Source: DATFVJ01 sp963712955 (lineage in GTDB: Bacteria; Actinomycetota; Actinomycetes; Streptosporangiales; Streptosporangiaceae). From it: a stretch of 64,000 nt of DNA. A model generated the notes under the pieces. The model was given only the letters and a program-made list of their open reading frames with translations. It did not search any database and was not told the DNA's origin. A program made the position numbers and the translations under genes. Positions 44,986 through 55,373 of this stretch are shown one piece after another; position 1 is the stretch's first letter; each line of letters opens with the position of its first letter. The stretch is from assembly GCA_963712955.1 (NCBI GenBank), contig CAVQKF010000013.1, positions 124,001 to 188,000 of the forward strand, given 5' to 3'.

Positions 44986-47619
44986 TCAGCCGGCGACGAC
45001 GGGGAGCTTGCGGCGGACGGCGTCGCAGACTCCGTCGCTGGCGCGGGCGGCGGCGCGGCGCTCGGGCGGCGCGTCGCCGTACATGGTGGTGCGCTGCCGC
45101 ACCTCCCGGCCGAGTGGCGCCACGATCGCCGCGAGATCAGTGATCGTCTTGTACGACCCATTGGCCGAACCGGCCATCCGCGAGATCGTCTCCTCCATCA
45201 AGGTGCCGCCAAGGTCGTTGACGCCGCCGCCCAGCATCGTCGACGGCAACCGTCATCGCCGAGCTTCACCCACGAGCACTGGATGTTGGTCGATCGCGAC
45301 CGTGCAGCAGCAGCCGCGCCATCGCATGGACGCCACGTTGTCCCGCATGGTCGGGCCTGGCCGGGCGAGCCCGGCCAGGTAGATCGGCGCGTTGTGATGG
45401 ATGAACGGCAAGGCCACGAACTCGGTGAAGCCGCCCGTCTGGTCCTGCAGGCGCGCGAGCAGCCGCAGGTGGCCACCCAATGCCTGGGATTGTCGACGTG
45501 CCCGTACATCATCGTTGAGCGACGAACGGATGCCAAGCTCGTGCGCGGTGGTGACCACCTCGATCCACGACGGACGGTCGGCAGCTTGCCCTTCGTCAGC
45601 ACCCAGCGCACGTCGTCATCGAGGATCTCCGCCGCCGTGCCCGGAATGGTGTCCAGCCCCGGCCTCCTGCGCGGCCTGCAGCCACTCCCGGATCGAGAGG
45701 TCGGTTCGCGACGCCCCGTTGACGACCTCCATCGGGCGAGAACGCGTGCACGTGCATGTCCGGGCACGCGCTTCTTGACTGCGCGGACGAGATCGAAGTA
45801 CGCGGTGCCCGGCAGGTCAGGGTGGATGCCGCCCTGCATGCAGACTTCGGTCGCGCCGGCGGCCGCACGCCTCCGCGGCCCGCTCGGCCGACCTCGTCGA
45901 GGGACAGCGTGTAGGCGTCGGCGTCGGTGCGGCGCTGGGCGAACGCGCAGAAGCGGCAGCCCGTGTAACAGACGTTGGTGAAGTTGATGTTGCGGTTCAC
46001 GACGTAGGTGACGGTGTCGCCGACCGTGTCGCGGCGCAGGTCATCGGCGAGCGTGCGAGCTGCGTCGAGCGCCGAACCTTCGACGTCAAGCAGCGCGAGC
46101 GCTTCGTCGTCGGTCAACGACTGCGGGGTCCGCTCGGCCGCCTTGCTCGAGTGCGGACGCGCGACCTCACCATCCAAGGCCGCCGGCGCGTGAGGGCGAT
46201 GGAGTGTCGCAGTGGCCTGGATCTCGGCCCAGTCGCCGTAGACGTCGCCGAAGTCACTGCGCGCCGTCGTCAGTGCGACCCGAGGTACGTCGATCGTCGG
46301 CGAACAGGTCGACGCGGCCCGACCTACGAGCTGCGAAGGCCGTGTAGGACTCGGCCATCGTCGGTTCCTGCCACGGCAAACCGTGTGGCAGCGCATCCGC
46401 GCGCGCCAAGCCGTCGGCATCGGCCAGCGCCGCGACATGCCGGCGCACCCGCGCATCGAGCCACGGCTCTCCTGCGCGAACGTAGGACGGGTGAATCGTG
46501 AGGCGCGCGCGCAAGCGTCGAAGCCAGCCGGCAGCCGTGCGGCACGCAAGCTCGTCGAGGTGCGGCCACGGCCGCTCGGGGTTGACGTGGTCGGGCGTGA
46601 CGCGGCGAGACGCCGCCCCAGTCGTCGATGCCCGCCGCAGTACCAGCGCGCTAGCTCGTCGAGTCGGACAGGTTAGGCGGCGCCTGCACCCGCGCCTTGG
46701 GGCCCAGCACCAGCCGCGTGACCGCGATCGCCGCGAGGTAGCTCTCGCGGTCCGCATCGTTGTGCGCCCGCATCGCGGTGTCGGGCTTGGCGCGAAAGTT
46801 CTGCACGATCACTTCCTGGATGCCATGGTACGTCGCGCGCGATCCGGCGGATGTCGAAAATGCGATCGCGCCCGCTCGGCCGCCGTCTCGCCGATGCCGA
46901 CCAGGATCCCGGTTGTGAACGGGATGGCCAGCCGCCCCGCGTCCTCGAGAACCCGCAGCCGCACTGCAGGATCCTTGTCGGGCGAGCCGAAGTGCGGCCC
47001 GCCCGGCTCGGCCCACAGCCGGGTCGACGAGGTCTCGAGCATCATCCCCATCGACGGCGCGACCGGCTTGAGTCGTAGCAAGCTCCTGCCACGTCATGCA
47101 CGCCGGGATTCAGGTGCGGCAGCAGCCCGGTCTCCTCGAGGACCAGTACGGCCATAGCCCGTACATAGGACAACGTGTCGTCGTAGCCGTGCGCGTCGAG
47201 CCATTCGCGAGCCTGCGGCCACCGCTCTTCGGGACGGTCCCCAAGGGTGAAAAGCGCTTCGAGGCACCCGAGTGCGCACCTGCTCGGGCGACCGCAAGAA
47301 CCTCGTCTGGTGACATGTAACGGGTTGCCGCTTGGGCGCGACCCCGGGCGTCGTGACGAACGTGCAGTAGTGGCAGCGGTCCCGACACAGATGCGTCAAC
47401 GGGATGAAGACCTTCGGGAATAGGTGATGACTCCCGGCCTGCTGCCGCGAGGCCAGCGTCCCGCGTACGGGACGCGTGGGCCAGTAGTTGATCCAGGTCA
47501 CCGCGGCGGGCATGCAGCAGCACCGTGGCCTCGGACTGGTCGAGCGGTTTGCCGTCCCTTGCCCGGGCGAGCGCCCTGCGCATCGCTGTGGCGGGCGGGC
47601 GATCCTCAGAAAGGCCCAT
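44986..47619 (-). pseudogene. fbiC: 7,8-didemethyl-8-hydroxy-5-deazariboflavin (FO) synthase, many frameshifts
   Basis: FbiC is a two-domain radical-SAM enzyme (CofG + CofH) making the FO chromophore of F420. N-terminal frame from ATG 47619: RRALARARDGKPLDQSEATV, then in other frames KVFIPLTHLCRDRCHYCTF (CofG cluster motif), YMSPDEVLAVARAGAHSGA, CofH motif NINFTNVCYTGCRFCAFAQR, and the C-terminal end GGGVNDLGGTLMEETISRMA, APPERRAAARASDGV. The order is complete but the phase changes roughly every 60-200 bp. The first three breaks each fit one missing base. Either a dead gene or a badly called region; see findings. Confidence 0.85.
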
Positions 47620-47749
47620 GGCCGCACCCTACGCGGCGGCCCGATCATCGCTTACCGCGCCCCGCTCGGCAGCCGGCTTTGCCCCGCGCCGCTACGCGGT
47701 CAGAACGTGCGATAGTCGCGGGGGGCGCCGGGGGCCGTGGCGCGGAGGC

Positions 47750-48829
47750 TCAGACGTCTGTCGAGAACCGGACCGTCCGCGGTGCCACCTGCGCGTGTGG
47801 CCAGATCCTGATGCCGTTACGGAGCTCGTTTCCTGCTCCGATCACGGCACCTTCGCCGATGAACGCGCCCTCGAGCACGGCACCTTCGCCGATGCGGACG
47901 CCGGCGCCGAGGAGGCAGTCCGCGACGCTGGCACCTGGCGCCACCGTGACCCCGTCGAGCAGCACGCTCCCGTGTACGCGGGCACCACACCCTATGACCG
48001 AGCCGGCGCCGATCACGGTACCGCCGGACAGTTGCGCCGCCGGATCGGCCGCCGTCCCTGCCAGCATGAGCGCGTCGCCGCAAGGCCCAGGCATCGCTGG
48101 CGAACGCAGCAGGCCGAGGACCAGATCGCAGGACGCGCGGACGAACGCCTCCGGCGTGCCGACGTCCAGCCAGTAAGCGGTGTCAGGGTAGCCGAGCACG
48201 GGCTCACCGGCCTCGATGAGGCCTGGAAAGGTCTCCCGCTCGACCGAGACGACGCAGCCGGCGGGGATCCGGTCGATCACCCGCCGCTTGAATACGTAAC
48301 ATCCGGCGTTGATCCGGTTCGTTACCGGCGCGGGTGTCTTCTCGAGGAACGCGGTGACGCGGCCACGATCGTCGGTCGGCACGCAGCCGAATCTCGATGG
48401 ATCGTCCACCTCCACCAGATGCAGTGTCACCGCGGCGTCTGCGGCCCGATGCAGATCAAGCTGTGCGCCGATGTCGTGACCGGAAAGGACGTCACCGTTG
48501 AGCACGAGCACCGGGTCATCGGGGCCGCAGCTCAGCCGGTCGGCCGCGTTCCTGATACCGCCGCCCGTTCCGAGCGGCGAGTCCTCCATGACGTAGTCGA
48601 GTTCCAGGCCGAACGAGGACCCGTCGCCCAGCCTGTCCTCGAACATGTCGCCGCGGTAGGCCGTGGCGAGAACCGCGCGCACGACTCCGCTTGCCGCCGC
48701 ACGTGACAGCTGATGGGCGAGGAACGGCACCCCCGCCGCGTGGAGCAGCGGCTTGGGGGTCGAAATCGTCATCGGGCGCAACCTGGTACCCTGGCCGCCC
48801 ACGAGCACGATCGCCTCGACGGGTTCCAT
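47750..48829 (-). CDS. NDP-sugar pyrophosphorylase (mannose-1-phosphate guanylyltransferase type)
   Basis: 359 aa. Nucleotide-binding start AIVLVGGQGTRLRPMTISTP with KPLLHAAG, sugar site DSPLGTGGGIRNAA, metal site VLNGDVLSG, then a left-handed beta-helix of hexapeptide repeats (VIGAGSVIGCGARVHGSVLL, GAVLEGAFIGEGAVIGAG). It resembles mycobacterial ManB/RmlA2-type enzymes that make GDP-mannose. Together with the isomerase and mutase at 5.8-8.5 kb this would complete mannose activation. Intact frame. Confidence 0.9.
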   Translation of the reverse strand: MEPVEAIVLVGGQGTRLRPMTISTPKPLLHAAGVPFLAHQLSRAAASGVVRAVLATAYRGDMFEDRLGDGSSFGLELDYVMEDSPLGTGGGIRNAADRLSCGPDDPVLVLNGDVLSGHDIGAQLDLHRAADAAVTLHLVEVDDPSRFGCVPTDDRGRVTAFLEKTPAPVTNRINAGCYVFKRRVIDRIPAGCVVSVERETFPGLIEAGEPVLGYPDTAYWLDVGTPEAFVRASCDLVLGLLRSPAMPGPCGDALMLAGTAADPAAQLSGGTVIGAGSVIGCGARVHGSVLLDGVTVAPGASVADCLLGAGVRIGEGAVLEGAFIGEGAVIGAGNELRNGIRIWPHAQVAPRTVRFSTDV

Positions 48830-48946
48830 GGGCAGGGACGTTACCAGGCCGCGGGCGTTTCGCAGATGCTGACACCACCGGGCCGGGCGCGGGTGTCACG
48901 CCGCGCCGAGATCCCTGCAAGCTGCGCGCCACCGGGCCGCAGGCGG

Positions 48947-50083
48947 TCAGGGTACGTGCTGCTCGGCCGCCCGCTGGTAGGACGCCAGGTGAGCTTCGGC
49001 CGAGGCCTCCCAGGTGAACTCCTGCGACCGCGCGTAGCCCGCGTCGCCAAGCGCCTTGCGCCGCCCGGGATCATCGAGCAGCGCCCGCAGCGCGGTACGG
49101 ATACTGTCGGCATCCCTCTCGGTGTAGGCGACCGCGTCGCCGCCGACCTCGGGCAGCGACGTGCAGTGCGTCGTCAGCACCGGCGCGCCGCATGCCATGG
49201 CCTCGAGCACCGGGAGCCCGAAGCCCTCACCGCGGCTCGGGAACGCCACCACCATGGCGCCGCCGAGGAATCCGGGCAGATCGGAGAAGCGCAGGTAGCC
49301 GGGGCGCACCAGTCGCAGGTGCGGCGGCGCCGCGGCGACCGCCACATCCACCTCCTCGCTCCAGCCGCAGCCACCAGCAAGCACAAGCGCGGGCGGCTCT
49401 GCCATGTCGGCGGCGGCGTCGGTCCAGCCCCTGATCAGGGCGGGCACGTTCTTGCGTGGCTCCAGTGTGCCCAGGAAGGCGACATACGGCTTGCCGTGCA
49501 GGCCGAGCCGGTCGGAGACCCGGCTGAGCTGTGCCTGATCCGGCCGGTGGAAGAGCGTGTGATCCACGCCGTGGTAGGCCACGTCGATCCGGGTCGGGTC
49601 CGCGCTCAGGACGCGGACAAGCTCATCCCTGGTCGCCTTCGACGGCACAATCATCCGGGTGGCGCGGCGCACCGCGGTGCGGATGGCGGACTTGAAGAAG
49701 GTGGCGGTGACGGCGGTGTGCAGTTCGGGGTCGGTGAAGAAGGTGAGATCGTGCACGGTCACCACGCACGGCATGCCCGGGCGCAGCGGAATCGAATAGT
49801 GCGGTGCGTGAATCACGTCCGCACCGACCTGCTGAGCTACGAGCGGCAAGCCAGTCTGCTCCCAGGCCAGCCTGGCCGCCCGGTGAGCGATGGCCGTCGG
49901 GCCCGCGACGATCCTCGCGTTCGGCGCTATCCTCGCGTACCGCTCCTCGTCCGCTCGCTGGCAGGCAACGGCAAGGTCCGCGTCCGCGGACACAAGCGCG
50001 CCGATCAGCCCATCGACGTAACGTCCGAGCGCACCACGGTCAGCGGGCACAGCAGTCGCGTCAACAAGCACCCGAGGTGCCAC
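48947..50083 (-). CDS. GT4 glycosyltransferase
   Basis: GT-B fold: VLVDATAVPADRGALGRYVD, VIHAPHYSIPLRPGMPCVVT, VHDLTFFTDPE, acceptor/donor linker YVAFLGTLEPRKNVPALIRG, and the donor motif PSRGEGFGLPVLEAMACGAP with E-x7-E. GTG at 50083 with AAGGAG upstream; the longer open frame is not credible. It lies next to the pyrophosphorylase and probably uses its product. Confidence 0.92.
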   Translation of the reverse strand: MAPRVLVDATAVPADRGALGRYVDGLIGALVSADADLAVACQRADEERYARIAPNARIVAGPTAIAHRAARLAWEQTGLPLVAQQVGADVIHAPHYSIPLRPGMPCVVTVHDLTFFTDPELHTAVTATFFKSAIRTAVRRATRMIVPSKATRDELVRVLSADPTRIDVAYHGVDHTLFHRPDQAQLSRVSDRLGLHGKPYVAFLGTLEPRKNVPALIRGWTDAAADMAEPPALVLAGGCGWSEEVDVAVAAAPPHLRLVRPGYLRFSDLPGFLGGAMVVAFPSRGEGFGLPVLEAMACGAPVLTTHCTSLPEVGGDAVAYTERDADSIRTALRALLDDPGRRKALGDAGYARSQEFTWEASAEAHLASYQRAAEQHVP

Positions 50084-50326
50084 GACCGATCTCGCTCCTT
50101 CCTTGGGCTGGGCAGGCCCAGTGTGCCGGACCGGTAACCGGGTGAGCCGCGCAGGAAACCCCCGGTGCGCTGCGCCAACGGCCCAGCAGGCGAAACCGGG
50201 AGCCCGGCGAACTCGATCAGGTGTCCCGATTAATCGGTGCTCCCAAGACGAGCGTACGCCGGTTACCGGCCTGGATGGACCGTTGAACCAGCATGCGGGC
50301 AAGGTGTTGCGAGTCGCTATGGGCAA

Positions 50327-51037
50327 TCACTTGGCCACGCGGCGCGCACGTAGCAGGACAATGCTGCCAAGTTCACGGACGGCCAGGTGATCGCTCGCCG
50401 CGACCAGCGGAATCAGCGCAGCCGCGGCATTGAAACCTACCCTGCCGCCGCGCGCCGACAGGCCCAGGTACAGCCGCTCCGACCAGCGTGCGCGGAACTG
50501 GTAGCCGTGCTCCATTACTTCGAGGCCGCGGGATTGAAGCAGCCGGGCGAGCGATTCGTGGGTGTATGTGCGCTTGACGTGATAGCGCACGCAGTGCGCG
50601 CGGTACAGGTCCGGCCACTGCGATGCGCGGGTGAGCGCATCCGCTGACATGACGAGCTCACCACCGGGCCGCAAGACCCGTGCCATCTCGTCGAGGCAGC
50701 GGTCGCCGTCGTCGAAATGCTCGATCGCGCAGATCGACATGACCCTGTCAAAGGACCCGTCCTCGAAGGGCAGCCGCAGCGCGTCGGCTTCGACGAGAGC
50801 CGGAGCACCAGTCAACTCGCGCCCGCGCAGCATCTTGGCGCGGGCAAGGTCGATGGACACCGCGCGCGCGCCGCGCCGCCTGGCCCGGCCGGCCCAGTAC
50901 CCGTCGCCGCCCGCCACATCGAGCACGCTCATCCCGCGCAGGTCGCTGCCCAGCCAGCGCAGCAGTGTGCCGGCCTCACGGTAGCGGCAGACGTGCACCT
51001 GATGACCGGCGAAGGCAACAGCGTCCGCTAGTCGCAT
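50327..51037 (-). CDS. class I SAM-dependent methyltransferase
   Basis: Motif I VLDVAGGDGYWAGRARRRGA, acidic SIDLARA, motif DALRLPFEDGSFDRVMSICA with IEHFDD, and post-motif VLRPGGELVMSAD. The last third (YLGLSARGGRVGFNAAAALI) may contact lipid. Probably modifies a glycan or lipid intermediate, given its neighbours. Frame intact. Confidence 0.88.
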   Translation of the reverse strand: MRLADAVAFAGHQVHVCRYREAGTLLRWLGSDLRGMSVLDVAGGDGYWAGRARRRGARAVSIDLARAKMLRGRELTGAPALVEADALRLPFEDGSFDRVMSICAIEHFDDGDRCLDEMARVLRPGGELVMSADALTRASQWPDLYRAHCVRYHVKRTYTHESLARLLQSRGLEVMEHGYQFRARWSERLYLGLSARGGRVGFNAAAALIPLVAASDHLAVRELGSIVLLRARRVAK

Positions 51038-51141
51038 CGTCCAACCCTAATGATTGTTGCTGACGATTGATGTTGCTGACGATCTGTTCAGGAACAGGAA
51101 CGCAGACCCTCGCGGCGCCGCAGGGACGGCCGTGCCCGCGC

Positions 51142-54048
51142 TCACCGCGTCGGTGTCGGCGTCGGTGTCGGCGTCGGCGTCGCGGAGGCGGCTGGCTTCG
51201 CCGCCTGCTGTGCGGCCTTGTTCGCCTGGTCAAGTGCCTGCTTCATCAGTTGCAGTTCCTGCCCGTAGGTGGCGAAGTTGCCCAGCTTCAGCGCCTGCTG
51301 TGCGGCTTGGTAGTGACTTTCCGCCTGGGCGAGGAACCCACGGACCGCGGCGCTGAGCTGGCTGTTACCCGAAGATGGCTGAGATGGCACGGACGGCTGG
51401 CTCGGCAGCCCGCTGAAGACCTGGCCGAGCGAGGCCTGAAGGGTTGGCGCGTAGCCGGTATTGCCGTCGAACCAGACGAACACCCGCCGCAGTGTCGGAT
51501 ATGACCCGTTGCTCGTGCCCGACGCCTGGACGTACACAGGCTCGATATAAAGCAAGGCGCCGCCGACGGGCAGCGTGATCAGATTTCCGAGGGTCACCTG
51601 CGACCCTCCCCTGCGGAGCTGTGTCAGCTCGATGGAGGCGTTGGGTAGGGTCTCGAAGCTGTTCTGTACCTGCTCGGGACCGGCGATCGCCGTATCCTGC
51701 GGCACCTCGAGCATCCTGATCGTGCCATAGCTCGGTGACTGCGGATTGCTGTCCACCGCCATGAACGCCGCCAGGTTCTGCCGCCCCTTGAATACCAGCG
51801 ACGTCGTCAGCGAGTACTCGGGAGCGGTGTAGCCGGGCATCGTCAGCGTCAGGTAATACGGTGGCTGCGAACCCCCCTGGTCGCTTGTCGGATCGTCGGG
51901 GACGGCCCAGAAGTCCTGGCCGCCGTAGAATGCCTGCGCCTGCTGTACGTGGTAACGGGCCAGAATCTGCCGCTGCACCTTGAAGAGGTCCTGGGGGTAG
52001 CGCAGGTGCGCAAGCAGATCCGCGGGGATCGCGCTGTGCGGCTTGATGACACCTGGGAAGGCCTTCATCCAGGTGCGGAGCACCGGATCGGATGAGTTCC
52101 ACTGGTAGAGGGTCACCGCGCCGGTGTAGGCGTCCACCACCGCCTTGACCGAGTTGCGGATGTAGTTGATCTGGTCGCCCGACTGCTCGACCGGCGACGG
52201 CGTGGTGACCGAGTCACCGGTCGCGGCGTCCAGGCCGACCCGTTCAGAGTATGGGTACAGGTCGGTCGTGGTGTAGGCATCGACCACCCAGTTGAGATGG
52301 CCACCGGAGATCACCGGGTACACGTCACCGTCGAGTGTGAGGAACGGCGCGACCTTGGCCACCCGCGACAGCGGATCGCGCACGTAGAGAATCCTGGAGC
52401 TGTGGTTGATCGCGCCGGACAGCAGGATGTTGAGCTGATGGAGCTTGACCGTGTAGAGCAGCCGGTTGAAGAACGAGCCGATGGCGACCCCCCCACCGCC
52501 CCTGTAGGTGGTGTTCTGCTGGCCGGTCAGGCTCTGGTTGGGGTAGTCAAGCTCCTGAGGCGCACGCCCGGGCGGTGCTCCCACGATGACATAGTTGGTT
52601 TCGAGCTGGCCGAAGTACACGCGTGGCTGGAAGGGGGGTAGCACACCCTGCGGAGGAATCTTGCTCTCGATGAAGTCAGGTGATCCGCCGTCCGCCACCT
52701 GGTTGGCGGACGCCGCCACGAAGCCGTACCCATGTGTGTAGACAAGATGCTGTGTGACCCAGTTGCTCTGGCCTGCCGGCGGACCTGGCATCTCACGAAC
52801 CGCGACGACCGTGTCCTGCGGCGTGGTGCCATGGCCGGGCAGCGGGTACCTGTCCATGTCAAGCACGTCGGGGAACTTGTAGTAGCCCTTGATCTGCTGT
52901 AGCTGCTGAAATGCCGGAGACACCACGGCAGGGTCGAGCTGCCGCACACCGGGAAGTGAGTTCGCGTCCGCGGCGAGCTGCGCGGGCGGCTCGTCCGGAG
53001 TAGCCAGATAGGGGGTTTCCCTGGCACCGGTGACCGCGTAGGCCTGCCGCGTGCCCGCGATCTCCCGCTGAATGTATGGCGACTCCTTCGCGAGCTCGTT
53101 CGGCTTGACGTCGAACTGCTGAATGATCGCCGGGTAGACACCGCCGACCAGGATCGCGGAGAGCACGAGCAGCCCGAACCCGACCGCAGGGAGCATCACG
53201 CTGCGCCGCAGCGCGCCCGCGAAGAACAGCAGCGCGCATACGATCGCGATCACGGCGAGGATCGTCTTGGCGGGAAGGACCGCGTTCACATCCGTGTACG
53301 AGGCCCCTGTGGTGACGGCGCCGCGCTGGCTGAAGTTCAGACCGTACCTGTCGAACCAGTACGCCACCGCTTTGAGCAGCACGAATATCCCGAGCAGCAC
53401 GAACAGGTGTGCGCGCGCCGCCACGGTGGAGCGTTCACCGGGCCCTTGCAGCCGCACCCCGCCGTACAGGTAGTGCGTGGCGGCCGCGGCGATCACCGAG
53501 AGCACGACCGCGGTGAAGGCGAAGCCGAGCACGAACCTGATGAAGGGGTAGGTGAAGGTGAAGAACGAGATGTCCAGATGAAACTGCGGGTCCTTCAGAC
53601 CGAACGACGTCTGGTTGACGAACAAGAGCCAGACACGCCACGCCCCTGCGGTCGACAGCCCGGATATCAGCGCGAGCAGGCCGAGGCCCAAGCCCATGAC
53701 CAGCTTGCGGTACGGATCAAGCCCGCTGCGGTACCGCTCCAGGCTCTGCTGCTCCTGTGACGGCGCCCGGTACGCGGGGCGGAACCTGTAGGCCAGATAG
53801 ACGTTGACGCCGACCACCGACGCCATGAGGGCGCCGCCAATCACGAAGAGCACAAGCCTGATGCTGATGATCTTCGTGAAGACCGAGCCGTAGTGGATTG
53901 AGCGGAACCACAAGAAGTCGGTCCACACGTTCGCGAACACGATGAACACCACAATGACCGCGACAATCGCGCCCACCACGGGGACCAGGTAACGCGGCCG
54001 ATGCGGCAATCGCACCGGACGGGAACGACCCGGAGAACGGAAGGTCAC
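51142..54048 (-). CDS. UPF0182 family membrane protein
   Basis: 968 aa. Seven membrane helices in the first ~330 residues (YLVPVVGAIVAVIVVFIVFA; TKIISIRLVLFVIGGALMAS; LVMGLGLGLLALISGL; IRFVLGFAFTAVVLSVIAAA; LFVLLGIFVLLKAVAYW, ILAVIAIVCALLFFAGAL, LPAVGFGLLVLSAILVGG), then a large extracytoplasmic region with the family's VAVREMPG, YGFVAASAN and YPVISGGHLNWVVDAYTTTD motifs. GTG start with GAGGGGGAGG. Unlike most members it ends in a Thr-Pro repeat rather than an acidic tail (GGTGTC/GGCGTC units at ~51146-51181). Role unknown. Confidence 0.93.
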   Translation of the reverse strand: MTFRSPGRSRPVRLPHRPRYLVPVVGAIVAVIVVFIVFANVWTDFLWFRSIHYGSVFTKIISIRLVLFVIGGALMASVVGVNVYLAYRFRPAYRAPSQEQQSLERYRSGLDPYRKLVMGLGLGLLALISGLSTAGAWRVWLLFVNQTSFGLKDPQFHLDISFFTFTYPFIRFVLGFAFTAVVLSVIAAAATHYLYGGVRLQGPGERSTVAARAHLFVLLGIFVLLKAVAYWFDRYGLNFSQRGAVTTGASYTDVNAVLPAKTILAVIAIVCALLFFAGALRRSVMLPAVGFGLLVLSAILVGGVYPAIIQQFDVKPNELAKESPYIQREIAGTRQAYAVTGARETPYLATPDEPPAQLAADANSLPGVRQLDPAVVSPAFQQLQQIKGYYKFPDVLDMDRYPLPGHGTTPQDTVVAVREMPGPPAGQSNWVTQHLVYTHGYGFVAASANQVADGGSPDFIESKIPPQGVLPPFQPRVYFGQLETNYVIVGAPPGRAPQELDYPNQSLTGQQNTTYRGGGGVAIGSFFNRLLYTVKLHQLNILLSGAINHSSRILYVRDPLSRVAKVAPFLTLDGDVYPVISGGHLNWVVDAYTTTDLYPYSERVGLDAATGDSVTTPSPVEQSGDQINYIRNSVKAVVDAYTGAVTLYQWNSSDPVLRTWMKAFPGVIKPHSAIPADLLAHLRYPQDLFKVQRQILARYHVQQAQAFYGGQDFWAVPDDPTSDQGGSQPPYYLTLTMPGYTAPEYSLTTSLVFKGRQNLAAFMAVDSNPQSPSYGTIRMLEVPQDTAIAGPEQVQNSFETLPNASIELTQLRRGGSQVTLGNLITLPVGGALLYIEPVYVQASGTSNGSYPTLRRVFVWFDGNTGYAPTLQASLGQVFSGLPSQPSVPSQPSSGNSQLSAAVRGFLAQAESHYQAAQQALKLGNFATYGQELQLMKQALDQANKAAQQAAKPAASATPTPTPTPTPTR

Positions 54049-54260
54049 GCCTCCCCCTCACGTCACAATCACAATGGCGTCAACCCCGCGATCGATGACC
54101 AAGGCGCCCTGCGGCGTTTGGAGACTCTCGGCCGTCGTGCGCGGCCCCGCACACACTAGTCCCACTTGATGGCAACTTACCGGGACGGCGGTCGGTTCCC
54201 TGCGCGACGCACGCGAGCAGTCGTGCCGGATGCCCGCTGTGGCGCTAGTAACCGGCGCCG

Positions 54261-55292
54261 CTAGCACGACGGCACCGGCTTGCCGGCCTTGATCGCGTCC
54301 AGGTCCTTGACCGCCTCGCCCAGCGTGCTCACCTTCACGACCCGCAGCCCGGGCGGCACGGAGCCACGCACATCCGAGCAGTTGCTCGCGGGCGCCAGGA
54401 AGATCGTGGCGCCCTGGTTGCGCGCGCCCACCATCTTCTGCTGTATGCCGCCGATCGCGCCCACATTCCCATCGGCATCGATCTCACCGGTACCCGCGAT
54501 GAACCTGCCAGCGGCCAGGTTGCCGGGGGACAGCTTGTCGACCAGGCCGAGCGCGAACATCATCCCCGCGCTGGGGCCGCCGATGTCGCCGACCCTGATC
54601 TGCACCGTGAAAGGAAACTTGAACTGCTCGCTGACGACAACCCCGACCGCCGCCTGACCGCCCTGCGATTTGGTCACAAGCCGGACGGTCCGCGTCTGCC
54701 CGTTTCTCGAGATGGTGAGCTCGACCGGCGCCCCAGGGTGACGAGCACGGATCAGGCCCGCCGCCTTGCCCGCCGACGTCACGGCAGTGCCGTCGACCGC
54801 CGTGATGACGTCACCTGCGCGGAGGAAGGAGTAGGCGGGCATCGCCTTCACCGTCTGAGCCACGATCACGACCGTCGTGAACCCGATCCCGAGCTCGCGC
54901 AGTGCCGCCGCGGTAGCGAGTTGCTGCGAGTCGGTCATCTGCTGGACGTTCTCCTGCTGGACCTGGTGCACGTTCGTGCTGGTGCCGAACAACTCCTCCT
55001 GCGGCACGACCGAATCGTGCGGCGACAGCCAGGCTCTGAGCGAGGTGTAGAGGTTTATCTCATCCCCCGGGCCACCCTGGAAGCTGACCGTCACCAAATT
55101 GAGATGCCCCGTCGTCGGGTACACCTTGTGGCCGGCGACCATGATCAGCGGTTTCCCGTTCACGGCTCCAAGGGTGTTGAACGTCGGACCAGGGCTCAGC
55201 ACCACGTAAGGAACGGGCAGCACGGCTCCGGTCAGGGCCAAGACGGCGGCGCCGATCCCGGCGACGAGCATCGTCAGGGTCCGTCGCGACAT
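54261..55292 (-). CDS. PDZ domain / Lon-like (S16) membrane protease
   Basis: One N-terminal helix (MLVAGIGAAVLALTGAVLPV), a YVVLSPGPTFNTLG region, a PDZ domain (AYSFLRAGDVITAVDGTAVT) and a Lon-type catalytic domain with Ser in GDIGGPSAGMMFAL and Lys in IGGIQQKMVGAR. This is the YlbL family, anchored outside the membrane. Length is typical. Followed by UPF0182. Confidence 0.93.
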   Translation of the reverse strand: MSRRTLTMLVAGIGAAVLALTGAVLPVPYVVLSPGPTFNTLGAVNGKPLIMVAGHKVYPTTGHLNLVTVSFQGGPGDEINLYTSLRAWLSPHDSVVPQEELFGTSTNVHQVQQENVQQMTDSQQLATAAALRELGIGFTTVVIVAQTVKAMPAYSFLRAGDVITAVDGTAVTSAGKAAGLIRARHPGAPVELTISRNGQTRTVRLVTKSQGGQAAVGVVVSEQFKFPFTVQIRVGDIGGPSAGMMFALGLVDKLSPGNLAAGRFIAGTGEIDADGNVGAIGGIQQKMVGARNQGATIFLAPASNCSDVRGSVPPGLRVVKVSTLGEAVKDLDAIKAGKPVPSC

Positions 55293-55327
55293 GCACGGAA
55301 GACTATGCCACTGTCACGCGCCGTCGG

Positions 55328-55373
55328 TCATGCACTGCCAACCCATCCGCTCATGCACTGCCGACCCATTCGC
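55328..55373. repeat. 23-bp tandem duplication at the moaE stop
   Basis: Two 23-bp copies (55328-55350 and 55351-55373, two mismatches) cover the last codons of moaE (EWVGSA and stop). The second copy lies just past the stop codon. Confidence 0.8.
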
